DNA of 64,000 nt from NCBI GenBank assembly GCA_033812735.1, contig JAPXTA010000003.1, positions 1-64,000 on the forward strand, in the 5' to 3' direction. The position numbers and the translations under genes were made by a program. A model generated the notes under the pieces. That model was given only the letters and a program-made list of their open reading frames with translations. It made no database searches and was not told the origin of the DNA. This stretch comes from JABFRJ01 sp033812735. GTDB taxonomy: Bacteria; Pseudomonadota; Alphaproteobacteria; Rhizobiales; Hyphomicrobiaceae. This document shows positions 51,145 to 60,295 of this stretch, piece by piece (within the stretch, counting starts at the first letter, position 1; each line of letters begins with the position of its first letter).

Positions 51145-52095
51145 TCAAGCAGCTCCCATGTCGTGCAACTCTTCATGCGAACCAGCCATTACTTTTCCGC
51201 CAGTGGAGATCCAGCCGCGATACATGCCGATGGTGTTGAACGGGGTCAGGACTTGGCCCGCGGCGTCGATAGCAACCATTCCGGCGCCGATGCCGTGCGA
51301 ACCGACGGCGTCGATGACTTCAGCCGTCGCCTGATCCAACGACTTGCCGCCGTACATCATACGCGCTGCAACGTCGTAGGCAGCAGCGCGACGAATGAAT
51401 ACTTCACCCATGCCGGTGCAGGATACGGCGCAGACGCTGTTCTTGGCGTAGGTTCCGGCGCCGATGATCGGGCTGTCGCCTACCCGGCCGACGGGCTTGT
51501 TGTTGAAGCCCCCGGTGGAGGTGCCCGCTGCAAGACTGCCGCTCTGATCGCGCGCGACCGCGCCGACTGTGCCGTGCTTTTCGGCTTCGCTGGCTTGTTG
51601 ACTCGTTCCGGCGGCAGCGCGGCGTTTAAGGGCCGCGAGCGCTTCCACGCGGCGCTCAGTCGTGAAGTAGCTATTATCGACCATTGCGATGTGCTGACGC
51701 TCTGCGAAAGCGTCGGCGGCGGGGCCGATCAGGAGCACGCAGCCAGATTTCTCCATGACGGCGCGGGCAGCGGTAATCGGATTGCGGATGCGAGTGGTGC
51801 CCGCGACCGCCCCTGCCGCCAGAGTTGCGCCGTCCATGATGGACGCATCCAGCTCGTGGCGGCTGTCCGCCGTGAGGGCGGCGCCGTAGCCAGCGTTGAA
51901 GTGAGGGCTGTTCTCGAGTTCGATGATCGTTGCTTCGACGGCGGCGACGGCTGGCCCGCCGGAGACGAGTATTTTCCAGCCGGCGCGGAGCGCCTTGGCG
52001 ATATGCTCGCGCGATTCCGCCCACTCAGCCTCGCTCATGAGGCTGCGTTCGAGCGTGCCGCAGCCGCCGTGAATGCCGATGGCAATGTCGCCCAT
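51145..52095 (-). CDS. Isoaspartyl peptidase / L-asparaginase, Ntn-hydrolase
   Basis: A 316-aa class 2 asparaginase precursor. Autocleavage should occur before Thr176 in EKHGTVGAVARD, the N-terminal nucleophile of the beta subunit; SCTGMGEVFIRR and GTSTGGFNNK of the active site follow. The alpha subunit contains NAGYGAALT. It removes isoaspartyl dipeptides or asparagine. It precedes the PanE-like and SDR genes in one transcript. The start ATG at 52095 has only a weak ribosome binding site. Confidence 0.92.
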   Translation of the reverse strand: MGDIAIGIHGGCGTLERSLMSEAEWAESREHIAKALRAGWKILVSGGPAVAAVEATIIELENSPHFNAGYGAALTADSRHELDASIMDGATLAAGAVAGTTRIRNPITAARAVMEKSGCVLLIGPAADAFAERQHIAMVDNSYFTTERRVEALAALKRRAAAGTSQQASEAEKHGTVGAVARDQSGSLAAGTSTGGFNNKPVGRVGDSPIIGAGTYAKNSVCAVSCTGMGEVFIRRAAAYDVAARMMYGGKSLDQATAEVIDAVGSHGIGAGMVAIDAAGQVLTPFNTIGMYRGWISTGGKVMAGSHEELHDMGAA

Positions 52096-52187
52096 GCGCG
52101 TGACCGATCGCGTTGATATTGAGTGTCACTGCGATGGGAGGGGCGCGGTCACCTGCTGTCAAGGGTCGCAACCGGTCGGCTGTGATG

Positions 52188-52694
52188 CTATGGCGAGATG
52201 GCGGCACTCGCGATGATGGCATCGATGGCACCAGCCGCGGCCTTTACGGCGTCCTGCTCCGATTTGGCCTTCAAGCCATACTTCGCGCCGATCGAGGCCG
52301 GCGTTTCGTTGACGACCCAAACTTTGCCGGCGGCGTCTTCATAGGCGAGGACTTTTAGCGGCAGCGCTAGTCCCGCGCGCGGGTTTGACGTCATCAGCGG
52401 CGTGCCTAATTTTGGATTGCCAAAGATCAGCAGCTGGCTCGGTTTCATATCGGTGCCGACGGCTTTGGCACCGGCAGCATGGTCTACGTGCGCCACGATT
52501 TTTGCGCCTTTCTCTTCCGCAGCCTTGGCGATGGCATCGATGGTGTCCTTGACGGGCAATTTGCTTGGGCGAACGGCTAGGCCGGTTTCCACCTTGGGCG
52601 TAGATGCCTTCGCCATTTTCGGAGGCGACTGGGCCAACGCAGAGGACGCCAATACGGGAACGGCCAACGAGAACACCAGAATTGAGCGAAACAT
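52188..52694 (-). CDS. Secreted DUF302 protein, 168 aa
   Basis: The ATG at 52694 has AAGGG 7 bases upstream. Signal peptide residues 1-21 (FRSILVFSLAVPVLASSALAQ), then a Pro/Lys linker and a DUF302 domain (LAVRPSKLPVKDTIDAIAKAAEEKGAKIVAHVDHAAGAKAVGTDMKPSQLLIFGNPKLGTPLM region, residues about 46-115). The GNPKxGTPLM block is the family hallmark. Members form a compact alpha/beta fold of unknown activity, sometimes with heme-like ligands. It is divergent from bdhA across 180 bases. Confidence 0.85.
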   Translation of the reverse strand: MFRSILVFSLAVPVLASSALAQSPPKMAKASTPKVETGLAVRPSKLPVKDTIDAIAKAAEEKGAKIVAHVDHAAGAKAVGTDMKPSQLLIFGNPKLGTPLMTSNPRAGLALPLKVLAYEDAAGKVWVVNETPASIGAKYGLKAKSEQDAVKAAAGAIDAIIASAAISP

Positions 52695-52876
52695 TTGGGA
52701 CCCTTTCGGTTTGGCGCGCCGCGCCCCGGCGCTTATTGTCATTCGTTGGTCAGGTCGGTAGCGTTTCACGCCCAACAAAACTTTCCTGACACGTCAAAAT
52801 GGTCGCAACCTCTGGCAATAATTGTTGCAGTGCGGCATAGGGTGCGCAGCAACGCCACAGTCGAGGAGAACGAACC

Positions 52877-53656
52877 ATGCAATTCAAAGGTAGGACAGCG
52901 GTCGTCACCGGGTCGACTTCCGGCATCGGACTTGGCATCGCTCATGCGCTCGCCAAAGAGGGCGCGAACGTGATCATCAATGGTTTGGCCAGCGATGCAG
53001 AGGTTGCGAAGGTTCTCGCCGACGTCGGCCGGCACGGCACGAAGGTCGCTTACGATCCCGCCAATATGCTGCGTCACAACCAGATCGCCGACATGATTGC
53101 GAAGGCCGAGGCGGATTTTGGGTCACTCGACATTCTGGTCAACAATGCCGGCATTCAGCACGTCGCGCCGGTCGAAGATTTTCCGATTGAGAAGTGGGAT
53201 GCGGTTATCGCGATCAACTTGTCGTCGGCGTTCCACACGATCCGTGCGGCGGTGCCCGGCATGCGCACGCGTAACCGCGGACGGATCATCAATGTGTGCT
53301 CGGCGCATTCGCTGACAGCATCACCGCACAAGGCAGCCTACGTGGCGGCGAAGCACGGCTTGGCAGGGTTGACGAAGGTCGTCGCGCTCGAACTCGCGGA
53401 GACGGGCGTGACGTGCAACGCAATCTCCCCGGGGTTCGTGTGGACGCCGCTGGTCGAGAAGCAGATCCCGGACCTCGCGAAGGCCGAGGGCATCACCGAA
53501 GAGCAGGCGAAGAAGAAGGTTCTGGAGCGGCAGCCGACGCGGCGGTTCTCGACGGTGGACGAGATCGGCGCTCTCGCGGTTTATCTCGCGAGCGATGCAG
53601 CGAGCAACGTCACCGGCACGAACGTGTCGATCGATGGTGGCTGGACGGCACTCTGA
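52877..53656 (+). CDS. bdhA: D-3-hydroxybutyrate dehydrogenase
   Basis: A 259-aa SDR. TGSTSGIG (11-18) binds NAD; catalytic Ser142, Tyr155 and Lys159 (CSAHSLTASPHKAAYVAAK) are present, with NNAGIQHVAPVEDFP. The block QHVAPVEDFP and C-terminal FVWTPLVEKQIPDLAK are typical of hydroxybutyrate dehydrogenases, which connect PHB and ketone-body use to acetoacetate. GGAG precedes the ATG at about 11 bases. A hairpin follows its stop. Confidence 0.92.
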   Translation: MQFKGRTAVVTGSTSGIGLGIAHALAKEGANVIINGLASDAEVAKVLADVGRHGTKVAYDPANMLRHNQIADMIAKAEADFGSLDILVNNAGIQHVAPVEDFPIEKWDAVIAINLSSAFHTIRAAVPGMRTRNRGRIINVCSAHSLTASPHKAAYVAAKHGLAGLTKVVALELAETGVTCNAISPGFVWTPLVEKQIPDLAKAEGITEEQAKKKVLERQPTRRFSTVDEIGALAVYLASDAASNVTGTNVSIDGGWTAL

Positions 53657-53659
53657 TCT

Positions 53660-53682
53660 CGCTCACGAAGGGGGCGTGAGCG
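53660..53682 (+). terminator. Hairpin terminator after bdhA
   Basis: An 8-bp perfect stem (53660-53667 with 53675-53682, CGCTCACG against CGTGAGCG) and a 7-base loop lie 4 bases after the bdhA stop. Confidence 0.6.
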
Positions 53683-53873
53683 CTGGCCTTCATCCTTGCG
53701 TTCCCGGACATCGAGCGTCGCGAGATGATCCGGGATCTTTAAGTGACGATCGGAAGCGTCGTTATCGCCTTGGTGCCCATTGGTCGACAGGCAAAGGTCC
53801 CGGCTCTCGCACGCTTCGCTTTGCTCGGCCGGGAATGCAAGAATTTACGGATGCAACACATGCGCCCGTCTCA

Positions 53874-54245
53874 TCAATGACGGTTGAGGAAGGTTGGGGT
53901 GTAGGTGCCGTCCTTCTTGACGAACAGATCGTTCACCTGAGGATGGCGCAGCGGTGCGCCTGTATCGTCCGGCAGCAGGTTCTGCTCTGACACATAGGCG
54001 ATGTATTCGGTTTTGTCGTTCTCTGCGAGCAAGTGATAGAATGGCTGGTTCTTCGAGGGGCGGATTTCCTCGGGAATCGAATTCCACCATTCCTCGGTCG
54101 AGTTGAAGACCGGGTCGATGTCGAAGACGATGCCGCGAAACGGATAGATGCGATGCTTCACCACGTCACCGACGCGGTACTTCGCAAGGCGGATCGCTGG
54201 AGCCGCTACGGCTGAGTCTTCGCCTTTCTGAGGCGTCTTAGACAC
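53874..54245 (-). CDS. hspQ: HspQ / hemimethylated-DNA-binding (YccV) family protein
   Basis: A 123-aa protein. A GTG start at 54245 follows GGGGAAG at 5-8 bases. The YccV-like core: KYRVGDVVKHRIYPFRGIVFDIDPVFNSTEEWW, then QPFYHLLAENDKTEYIAYVSEQNLLPDD. In E. coli HspQ is a heat-shock protein that modulates Lon. The length is slightly longer than usual owing to an N-terminal Ala/Pro extension. It stands alone between bdhA and the RTX peptidase gene. Confidence 0.9.
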   Translation of the reverse strand: MSKTPQKGEDSAVAAPAIRLAKYRVGDVVKHRIYPFRGIVFDIDPVFNSTEEWWNSIPEEIRPSKNQPFYHLLAENDKTEYIAYVSEQNLLPDDTGAPLRHPQVNDLFVKKDGTYTPTFLNRH

Positions 54246-54317
54246 GTGCTTCCCCGATTGATGTTCGAACCGAAATGCATATTGGGGGTGAGGACGTGCA
54301 AGTCAACAGAGGGGCAT

Positions 54318-57300
54318 TCAACCGTCGAGCCAGCTCAACAAATTGTTGCCCGTAAACCCGAACAAAAACGCTGATGCAAGGCCGCCAAAGCCTCCCAGCT
54401 GAAGATCGAGTACGTCACCGCCGCCGAAATCCAGCGTGATGCCGGACCGCGAGATGTCGATGTCGATTGGCGCACCGAGGCTGTTGAACTCGATGGTATC
54501 CTGGAAAAACTGGAAATCCGAGATCGTGTCATGGCCATAGCCGCGGTCGAAGACGAAGACGTCTCGGCCATGACCACCGCCGAGCAGATCGTTACCGAAG
54601 CCACCGTCGACCGTGTCGCGGCCGCTGCCGCCTTGAAGGCTATCATCGCCCAAGCCGCCGATCAGAAGGTCGTTGCCGAGGTTCCCGAAAAGGAGGTCGT
54701 TTCCGCCGCGCCCGTCGAGGGTTTCGGATTGATCCGTGCCAGTGATGATGCCTGCGAGGTCCCCGCCGATCAGACCGGTTGCGAGGACAACGGTTCCACC
54801 GTTCTGCGTAAGCGATTCGATCGTGCCGGTCGTGAAGTGATTGACGATCGTCAGAGTGCCAGTCGACAACGAAAGCACGAGGTTATTGCTTGAGCGGACG
54901 ACAGAATTGAGTTGAGTGGAGCCCGCAACGAGGATGGCATCGCTGCCGCCGGCGTCGCTGATGCGGTCGATGCCGAACGTGCCCGAATATCTATAGGTAT
55001 CGTTGCCGGTTCCGCCGTTCAACGTATCGCTTCCCAAGCCGCCCTCGAGCGTGTCGTTGCCGGCATCGCCATTGAGCGTGTTGGCGCCGCTGTTGCCGGT
55101 CAGCACGTTTGCGAGCGTGTTGCCAGTCACGTTGACGGACGAGGTGCCGAGCAATGTCGCGTTCTCGACGCTGCCGACTACGCGGGTGGCGAGCGAAAGA
55201 TCGATCGCCAGCGCCGAGCGAATGGTATCCGTGCCGTCTGAGCTGGTTTCGTTGACGACATCGCCCGTGCTGTCGACGATGTAAGTGTCGTTGTCGTTGC
55301 CGCCGAACATGGTGTCTGCACCGGCGCCGCCGTCCATCGTATCGTTGCCGGTCAGACCGAGCAGGAGGTTTCCGCCGCTGTTGCCTGTGACGATGTTGGC
55401 CGTCGCCGATCCTGTGCCCGTAAGACCGACCGTGCCGGTCAGCGTGAGGTTCTCGACGGCGCCGAGAACGCGGGTGGTGTCCGCAAGGCTGTATGATACT
55501 GACGCTTGCACGGTGTCGACATCGAAGAAGCTGCCGGTGCTTTCATCGACGACGTCGCCTGCATTGTCGACTATGTAGGTGTCGTTGCCGCCGCGGCCGA
55601 CTAGGGTGTCGGCGTTGGTGCCACCGTCAAGCGTGTTCGCGGCTCCATTACCGGTGATCGTGTTCGCAAGGGAGTTGCCGGTGCCGGACAAGGGTGCTGC
55701 GCCGGAAAGCGTCAAGCGTTCGACGTTCGCCGCGAGTGTCAGACTGATGCTGCTAATGATGAGGTCGTCACCAGGCGGCAAGAGCCCCAACGCGGCCTCC
55801 GAGACGACATCAGCGGCGCTGTCCACGAAATAGGTATCGTTGCCGGCGCCGCCCGACATCGTATCGATGGAGCCCAAACCACCGCCGATCAGCTGATCGT
55901 CGCCATCGCCGCCGACGAGGGAGTCATTGCCGACGCCGCCGTCGAGGGTGTCCGCGCCGCTGCCGCCGAAGAGCGTGTCGTCGCCCGTTTCACCGATGAC
56001 ATTGTCGGAGCCGCCGGCCGCGATGATGTAGTCATTGCCGCCGAGCGCGTTAATCGTCTCGCCGCCGCTGGTTCCTTCGAAGACGTCGATGCTTTGGGTG
56101 AGGCGGAACTCCTCGATGCCATCGTATTCGTCGGCCTCGGCAATAAGCGTGTAGGACGTCTGCACGTTGGCCGGGATGGTCGTACCGGGCGAGGTGCGCC
56201 GCAATCCGGATGTCGCGCCTTCGTAAGTGACGATATCGTGGCCCGCGCCGCCGACGAGGGTATCGGCGCCGCCTTCGTTGGCGAAGATGGTGTCGTTGCC
56301 GGCGCCACCGTCAGCCCCGTTGCTGCCGGAGCCGATGGTCAACTGGTCGTTGTCATCGCCGCCGTAGAGCGAATCGTCGCCGGCGCCGCCGAGGATCGTG
56401 TCGTTGCCTCTATCGCCGAAGATGACGTCATGGCCGCCGTTGCCGACCAGACGGTTGGCGACGCTGTTGCCCTGCAGGAGGTCGTGGCCTTCGCCGCCGA
56501 TGGCGTTCTCGATGACAACGCCGAAGGCGATGGCGACGTTGTTTTCTAGCGCCTGCGGGAAGGCGGCGTTTGCCTGTTTGTCGAGGCCGATCGAGGAGAA
56601 TGCGCCTTCTCTGAGATCGATGATCTGGTTCGGGTAGGGGCTGTCGTCACTGGGATCAGAGGACACGATATAGTGGACGCTGCTGCCGTCGCGGCTCTCT
56701 GCGCCGCTCGCATCGATGGTGTCGATGCCGCCGCCGTCCCAGATCGTGAAGACCTCAGCGGATCCGGCACCGACGACGTTGGTGATGGCGAAGCCGTTGG
56801 TGGCGTTGAAGCCATAGGTGTCGTTGCCAGAACGGGTCGACCGATTGGCGCCGTAGAGCGACTGGACCGCGGCGATGTCGAACAACATCGGCGTGCTCGG
56901 CGAGGCATAATCCCACCACGCCGTGTAGCGGCCGAGATGCGCTTCGACCTCGAAGAGGTCGAAGTAGGACATCAGCGTGAATTGGGCGTTGTCTTCAGGA
57001 AAGACGTTGTCGACGCCGTAAGTGATCGGCTCGTCGTCGAATGGATTGTGATTGTAGTTGCCCGGATGCGTCAGGCCGAGCGCATGCCCGAGTTCGTGCA
57101 TCATCGTTCGGAATGCGGCCGAGCCGGGCACCGTATCCGACCCGATCGGATAAGCTTCGCGATTCAGGAGCACGAGCTTCGGGCCGACGGGCGGGGTCAC
57201 CGTCGTACCTGCGGCACCGCCCGGGTAGCTCCCGAACGACAGGATCATATTCGCTTCGAGATCGTTCGAGGTCTCGACGAAGGGGATGTCGATCAGATCG

Positions 57301-57464
57301 GCCCAGCGGTCGAGAGCATCGCGAAACGCGAGTTGCTCGCCGAAAGTCATCGACGCCGTGTCGACCTTGAAGGTGATCTGGTCCTGATCAGCGAAGTTTC
57401 GCAGCGTGTGGTCCGTATCGCCACCGGTCAGCAGATAGTTAATGGCTTCATTGAGCGTGGTCAT
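54318..57464 (-). CDS. Serralysin-like M10 metallopeptidase with RTX calcium-binding repeats
   Basis: A 1048-aa protein. The ATG at 57464 (MTTLNEAINYLLTGG) is chosen; an ATG 10 codons earlier is also possible. The zinc motif HELGHALGLTHP lies at 123-134, with Met-turn and Tyr ligand in TLMSYFD (165-169), as in serralysins. No N-terminal signal peptide is seen, as expected for type I substrates. The C-terminal 600+ residues hold several blocks of GGxGxDxL nonapeptides separated by repeated modules (VENLTLTGT, GDVVNE-type). The C-terminal tail NNLLSWLDG fits an ABC-secreted protein. It probably needs the 18.2-21.4 kb exporter. Confidence 0.9.
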   Translation of the reverse strand: MTTLNEAINYLLTGGDTDHTLRNFADQDQITFKVDTASMTFGEQLAFRDALDRWADLIDIPFVETSNDLEANMILSFGSYPGGAAGTTVTPPVGPKLVLLNREAYPIGSDTVPGSAAFRTMMHELGHALGLTHPGNYNHNPFDDEPITYGVDNVFPEDNAQFTLMSYFDLFEVEAHLGRYTAWWDYASPSTPMLFDIAAVQSLYGANRSTRSGNDTYGFNATNGFAITNVVGAGSAEVFTIWDGGGIDTIDASGAESRDGSSVHYIVSSDPSDDSPYPNQIIDLREGAFSSIGLDKQANAAFPQALENNVAIAFGVVIENAIGGEGHDLLQGNSVANRLVGNGGHDVIFGDRGNDTILGGAGDDSLYGGDDNDQLTIGSGSNGADGGAGNDTIFANEGGADTLVGGAGHDIVTYEGATSGLRRTSPGTTIPANVQTSYTLIAEADEYDGIEEFRLTQSIDVFEGTSGGETINALGGNDYIIAAGGSDNVIGETGDDTLFGGSGADTLDGGVGNDSLVGGDGDDQLIGGGLGSIDTMSGGAGNDTYFVDSAADVVSEAALGLLPPGDDLIISSISLTLAANVERLTLSGAAPLSGTGNSLANTITGNGAANTLDGGTNADTLVGRGGNDTYIVDNAGDVVDESTGSFFDVDTVQASVSYSLADTTRVLGAVENLTLTGTVGLTGTGSATANIVTGNSGGNLLLGLTGNDTMDGGAGADTMFGGNDNDTYIVDSTGDVVNETSSDGTDTIRSALAIDLSLATRVVGSVENATLLGTSSVNVTGNTLANVLTGNSGANTLNGDAGNDTLEGGLGSDTLNGGTGNDTYRYSGTFGIDRISDAGGSDAILVAGSTQLNSVVRSSNNLVLSLSTGTLTIVNHFTTGTIESLTQNGGTVVLATGLIGGDLAGIITGTDQSETLDGRGGNDLLFGNLGNDLLIGGLGDDSLQGGSGRDTVDGGFGNDLLGGGHGRDVFVFDRGYGHDTISDFQFFQDTIEFNSLGAPIDIDISRSGITLDFGGGDVLDLQLGGFGGLASAFLFGFTGNNLLSWLDG

Positions 57465-57563
57465 ACACAGACATCCCAGCGGCAATCGATCCATTTTGAT
57501 CCGCGTAAGAACGAGGAGTCAAACGAACCGATGCCGGGGATTCAAGACGGGTGCCAGCGCGGC

Positions 57564-59192
57564 TTACACCAACCTATTCTGCTCGACGGCAGCGGCGATG
57601 AAGCTGGCGAAGAGGGGATGCGGTTCGAAGGGGCGGGATTTGAGTTCGGGGTGGTATTGCACGCCGATGAACCACGGGTGGTCGGCGAATTCGACGGTTT
57701 CCGGCAGCAACCCATCGGGCGACATACCGCAGAACTTCATGCCCTTGGCTTCGAGTGCCGCGCGATACTTGGTGTTGACCTCGTAGCGGTGGCGATGGCG
57801 TTCGAACACGCGCGTCGCGCCGTAAATTTTGGCGATGCGGCTATCCGGCGCGAACGCATTTTCGTAGGCGCCCAAGCGCATGGTGCCACCAAGATCGCCA
57901 CCTGCGCGACGGATTTCGAGCTCGTTGCCGCGCATCCACTCTTTCATCTCGCCGACAACGGGCTCTTCGGTCGGGCCGAATTCGGTCGATGATGCATTTT
58001 CGATGCCGGCGAGCGAGCGTGCCGCTTCGATGACGGCCATCTGCATCCCGAAACAAATGCCGAAGTAAGGCGTCTTGCGTGTGCGGGCAAAGCGTGCGGC
58101 GAGGATCTTGCCTTCCGCGCCGCGTTCGCCGAAGCCACCGGGGACGAGGATGCCGTGGACGCCTTCGAGGTAAGGTGCGGGGTCCTCGTGCTCGAAGACC
58201 TCGCTTTCGATCCACTGCAGCTTGACGCGGACGTTGTTGGCGATACCGCCGTGAACGAGCGCTTCGTTCAAGGATTTGTAGGCGTCTTTCAGGCCGGTAT
58301 ACTTGCCGACGATGGCGATGGTGACTTCGCCCTCGGGGTTGGCGATGCGGTGACTGATCTTTTCCCAGCGCGTCAGGTTCGGGGCCGGAGCGCCGGTCAC
58401 GCCGAACGCGGCGAGCACCTCGGTGTCGAGGCCTTCGTGGTGATAGGCGAGCGGCACGTCGTAGATGCTCGCGACGTCGAGCGCCTGAATGACGGCGCTT
58501 TCGCGGACGTTGCAGAAGAGCGCGATTTTCTTGCGCTCGCCGGCAGGAATTTCGCGATCAGCGCGGCAGAGTAGGATGTCCGGCTGGATGCCGATGGAGC
58601 GGAGTTCCTTCACCGAGTGCTGAGTCGGCTTGGTCTTCAACTCGCCGGCACTCGGAATGAACGGCAGCAATGTCAGGTGGACGTAGATGCATTGTCCGCG
58701 CGGCAGGTCGTTGCCGATCTGGCGGATCGCCTCGAAAAACGGCAGGCCCTCGATGTCGCCGACGGTGCCACCGACTTCGACCAATACGAAATCGATCCCG
58801 TCGTTGCCGGCGAGGACGAATTCCTTGATGGCGTTGGTGACGTGCGGGATGACCTGCACGGTGCCGCCGAGGTAGTCGCCGCGGCGCTCCTTGGTGATGA
58901 TTTCCTGATAGATCCGGCCGGTTGTTATGTTGTCTGACTTCTTGGCAGCGACGCCGGTGAAGCGCTCGTAATGGCCGAGATCGAGATCGGTTTCCGCCCC
59001 GTCGTCGGTCACGAACACCTCACCATGCTGGTAAGGGCTCATAGTGCCAGGGTCGACGTTGAGATACGGATCGAGCTTGCGGAGCCGAACCGAATAGCCT
59101 CGGGATTGAAGTAGCGCTCCAAGGGCCGCTGAAGCCAGCCCTTTGCCAAGCGAGGACACCACGCCGCCGGTGATGAAGATGTACCGCGTCAT
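57564..59192 (-). CDS. pyrG: CTP synthase
   Basis: A 542-aa enzyme making CTP from UTP and glutamine. The synthase domain starts MTRYIFITGGVVSSLGKGLASAALG with MSPYQHGEVFVTDDGAETDLDLGHYERF. The C-terminal glutaminase has Cys380 in FGICFGMQ and the late His-x-Glu (YHPELKSRP). Length matches the family. Its stop lies about 100 bases from the RTX gene start on the same strand. secG and eno, common neighbours, are not in this window. Confidence 0.97.
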   Translation of the reverse strand: MTRYIFITGGVVSSLGKGLASAALGALLQSRGYSVRLRKLDPYLNVDPGTMSPYQHGEVFVTDDGAETDLDLGHYERFTGVAAKKSDNITTGRIYQEIITKERRGDYLGGTVQVIPHVTNAIKEFVLAGNDGIDFVLVEVGGTVGDIEGLPFFEAIRQIGNDLPRGQCIYVHLTLLPFIPSAGELKTKPTQHSVKELRSIGIQPDILLCRADREIPAGERKKIALFCNVRESAVIQALDVASIYDVPLAYHHEGLDTEVLAAFGVTGAPAPNLTRWEKISHRIANPEGEVTIAIVGKYTGLKDAYKSLNEALVHGGIANNVRVKLQWIESEVFEHEDPAPYLEGVHGILVPGGFGERGAEGKILAARFARTRKTPYFGICFGMQMAVIEAARSLAGIENASSTEFGPTEEPVVGEMKEWMRGNELEIRRAGGDLGGTMRLGAYENAFAPDSRIAKIYGATRVFERHRHRYEVNTKYRAALEAKGMKFCGMSPDGLLPETVEFADHPWFIGVQYHPELKSRPFEPHPLFASFIAAAVEQNRLV

Positions 59193-59380
59193 GGGATTTG
59201 AGCTTTAAGGGGTCACGAGCCGATTCGGAAGGGACTATTTGCCGCCGTCCGCAGGAAGTTGGGCGAGCGGTGAACGGCGAGGCTCAAGCCTCTGACATTG
59301 CACGGATTCAGGGTTGCGCCGGTTGACTTCATGGGGAAAAGCTGCCGATCTCGAGCGGAGGACGGTCAGGCGGGGTAGCG

Positions 59381-60295
59381 ATGCTCGGGGGAATGCGCAG
59401 AGGGTGGTGGATCGCGGTACTGCTGGCGCCAGCGGTCGTCATTTTGCTCGTATTCGTCGTTGTGCCGGTCATGTCGGCGTTAGCGTACAGCCTTTTCAAG
59501 TGGAACGGGCTGGCACGCGGTGACTTCGCCGGCTTCGCAAACTTCCAATCCGTGCTGTTCCAGGAACCGTTCGCTTCGTGGACTTGGCGGGCGTTCGGGC
59601 ACAATGTGATCGCGTTCCTGGCATTGATGGTGGCGCAAAATGGGACCGCGTTCCTGCTTGCCTACCTATTGCTGAAGGCACTGCCCGGGCATCGCTTCCA
59701 TCAAGTCGTGATTTTTCTGCCGGTGATCCTGTCGGCGGTGATCATCGGGGCGATGTGGAAACTGTTCCTCAATCCGATCTTTGGGTTGGTGAACCAGGGC
59801 CTGATCGCGGTCGGGCTGGCGTCATGGGCGCAACCGTGGCTCGGGCAACCGTCGACCGCGCTCGGCAGCATCGTGTTCGTCAATACATGGCATTGGCTCG
59901 GCTTTCCGGCGCTGGTATTTCTCGCGGCGATGCAGCGCGTGCCTAAGGAAGTGTTGGAGGCGGCACGCCTCGACGGGGCCGGCGATTGGATGATGCTGCG
60001 GCGGATCATCTGGCCTCTGGTCGCGCCGGCGACGACGATCATTGCCGTGCTGACGTTTATCGGCTCGTTCAATTGGTTCGAGATGCCGTATGTGATGACC
60101 GGCCTCGACGGTTCGCCAGGTGGCGCGACCGACGTGCTTGGGCTCTACTTCTACCGCACTGCCTTCGGAAATGTGTCGGCGGGGCTTCAGGATTTTGGCC
60201 GGGCGAGTGCGCTGGCGGTCTTGATGTTTCTATTCATCGGGATCGTGTCGGCCGTGTCGACGCGGATGCTGCGGCGGCGTGAGATCGAGCTATGA
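59381..60295 (+). CDS. ABC transporter permease, sugar type (MalF-like)
   Basis: A 304-aa six-helix inner-membrane permease. Start ATG at 59381 with GGCGGGG 6-9 bases upstream. The EAA loop is seen as EVLEAARLDGAGDWMMLRRIIWPLVAPA, the signature for binding the ATPase coupling groove. No binding protein, second permease or MalK-type ATPase is adjacent, which is unusual for CUT1-type systems. Its stop overlaps a LivF-like ATPase gene (ATGA). Confidence 0.88.
   Translation: MLGGMRRGWWIAVLLAPAVVILLVFVVVPVMSALAYSLFKWNGLARGDFAGFANFQSVLFQEPFASWTWRAFGHNVIAFLALMVAQNGTAFLLAYLLLKALPGHRFHQVVIFLPVILSAVIIGAMWKLFLNPIFGLVNQGLIAVGLASWAQPWLGQPSTALGSIVFVNTWHWLGFPALVFLAAMQRVPKEVLEAARLDGAGDWMMLRRIIWPLVAPATTIIAVLTFIGSFNWFEMPYVMTGLDGSPGGATDVLGLYFYRTAFGNVSAGLQDFGRASALAVLMFLFIGIVSAVSTRMLRRREIEL

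Noticed and set aside
54900..55900. A CRISPR-like or tandem DNA repeat array
   Set aside because: The repeats are imperfect, differ in spacing and are explained by RTX nonapeptide coding modules.
56673..57992. A 439-codon plus-strand frame opposite the RTX gene and pyrG
   Set aside because: It spans two well-supported minus-strand genes with no motif of its own.
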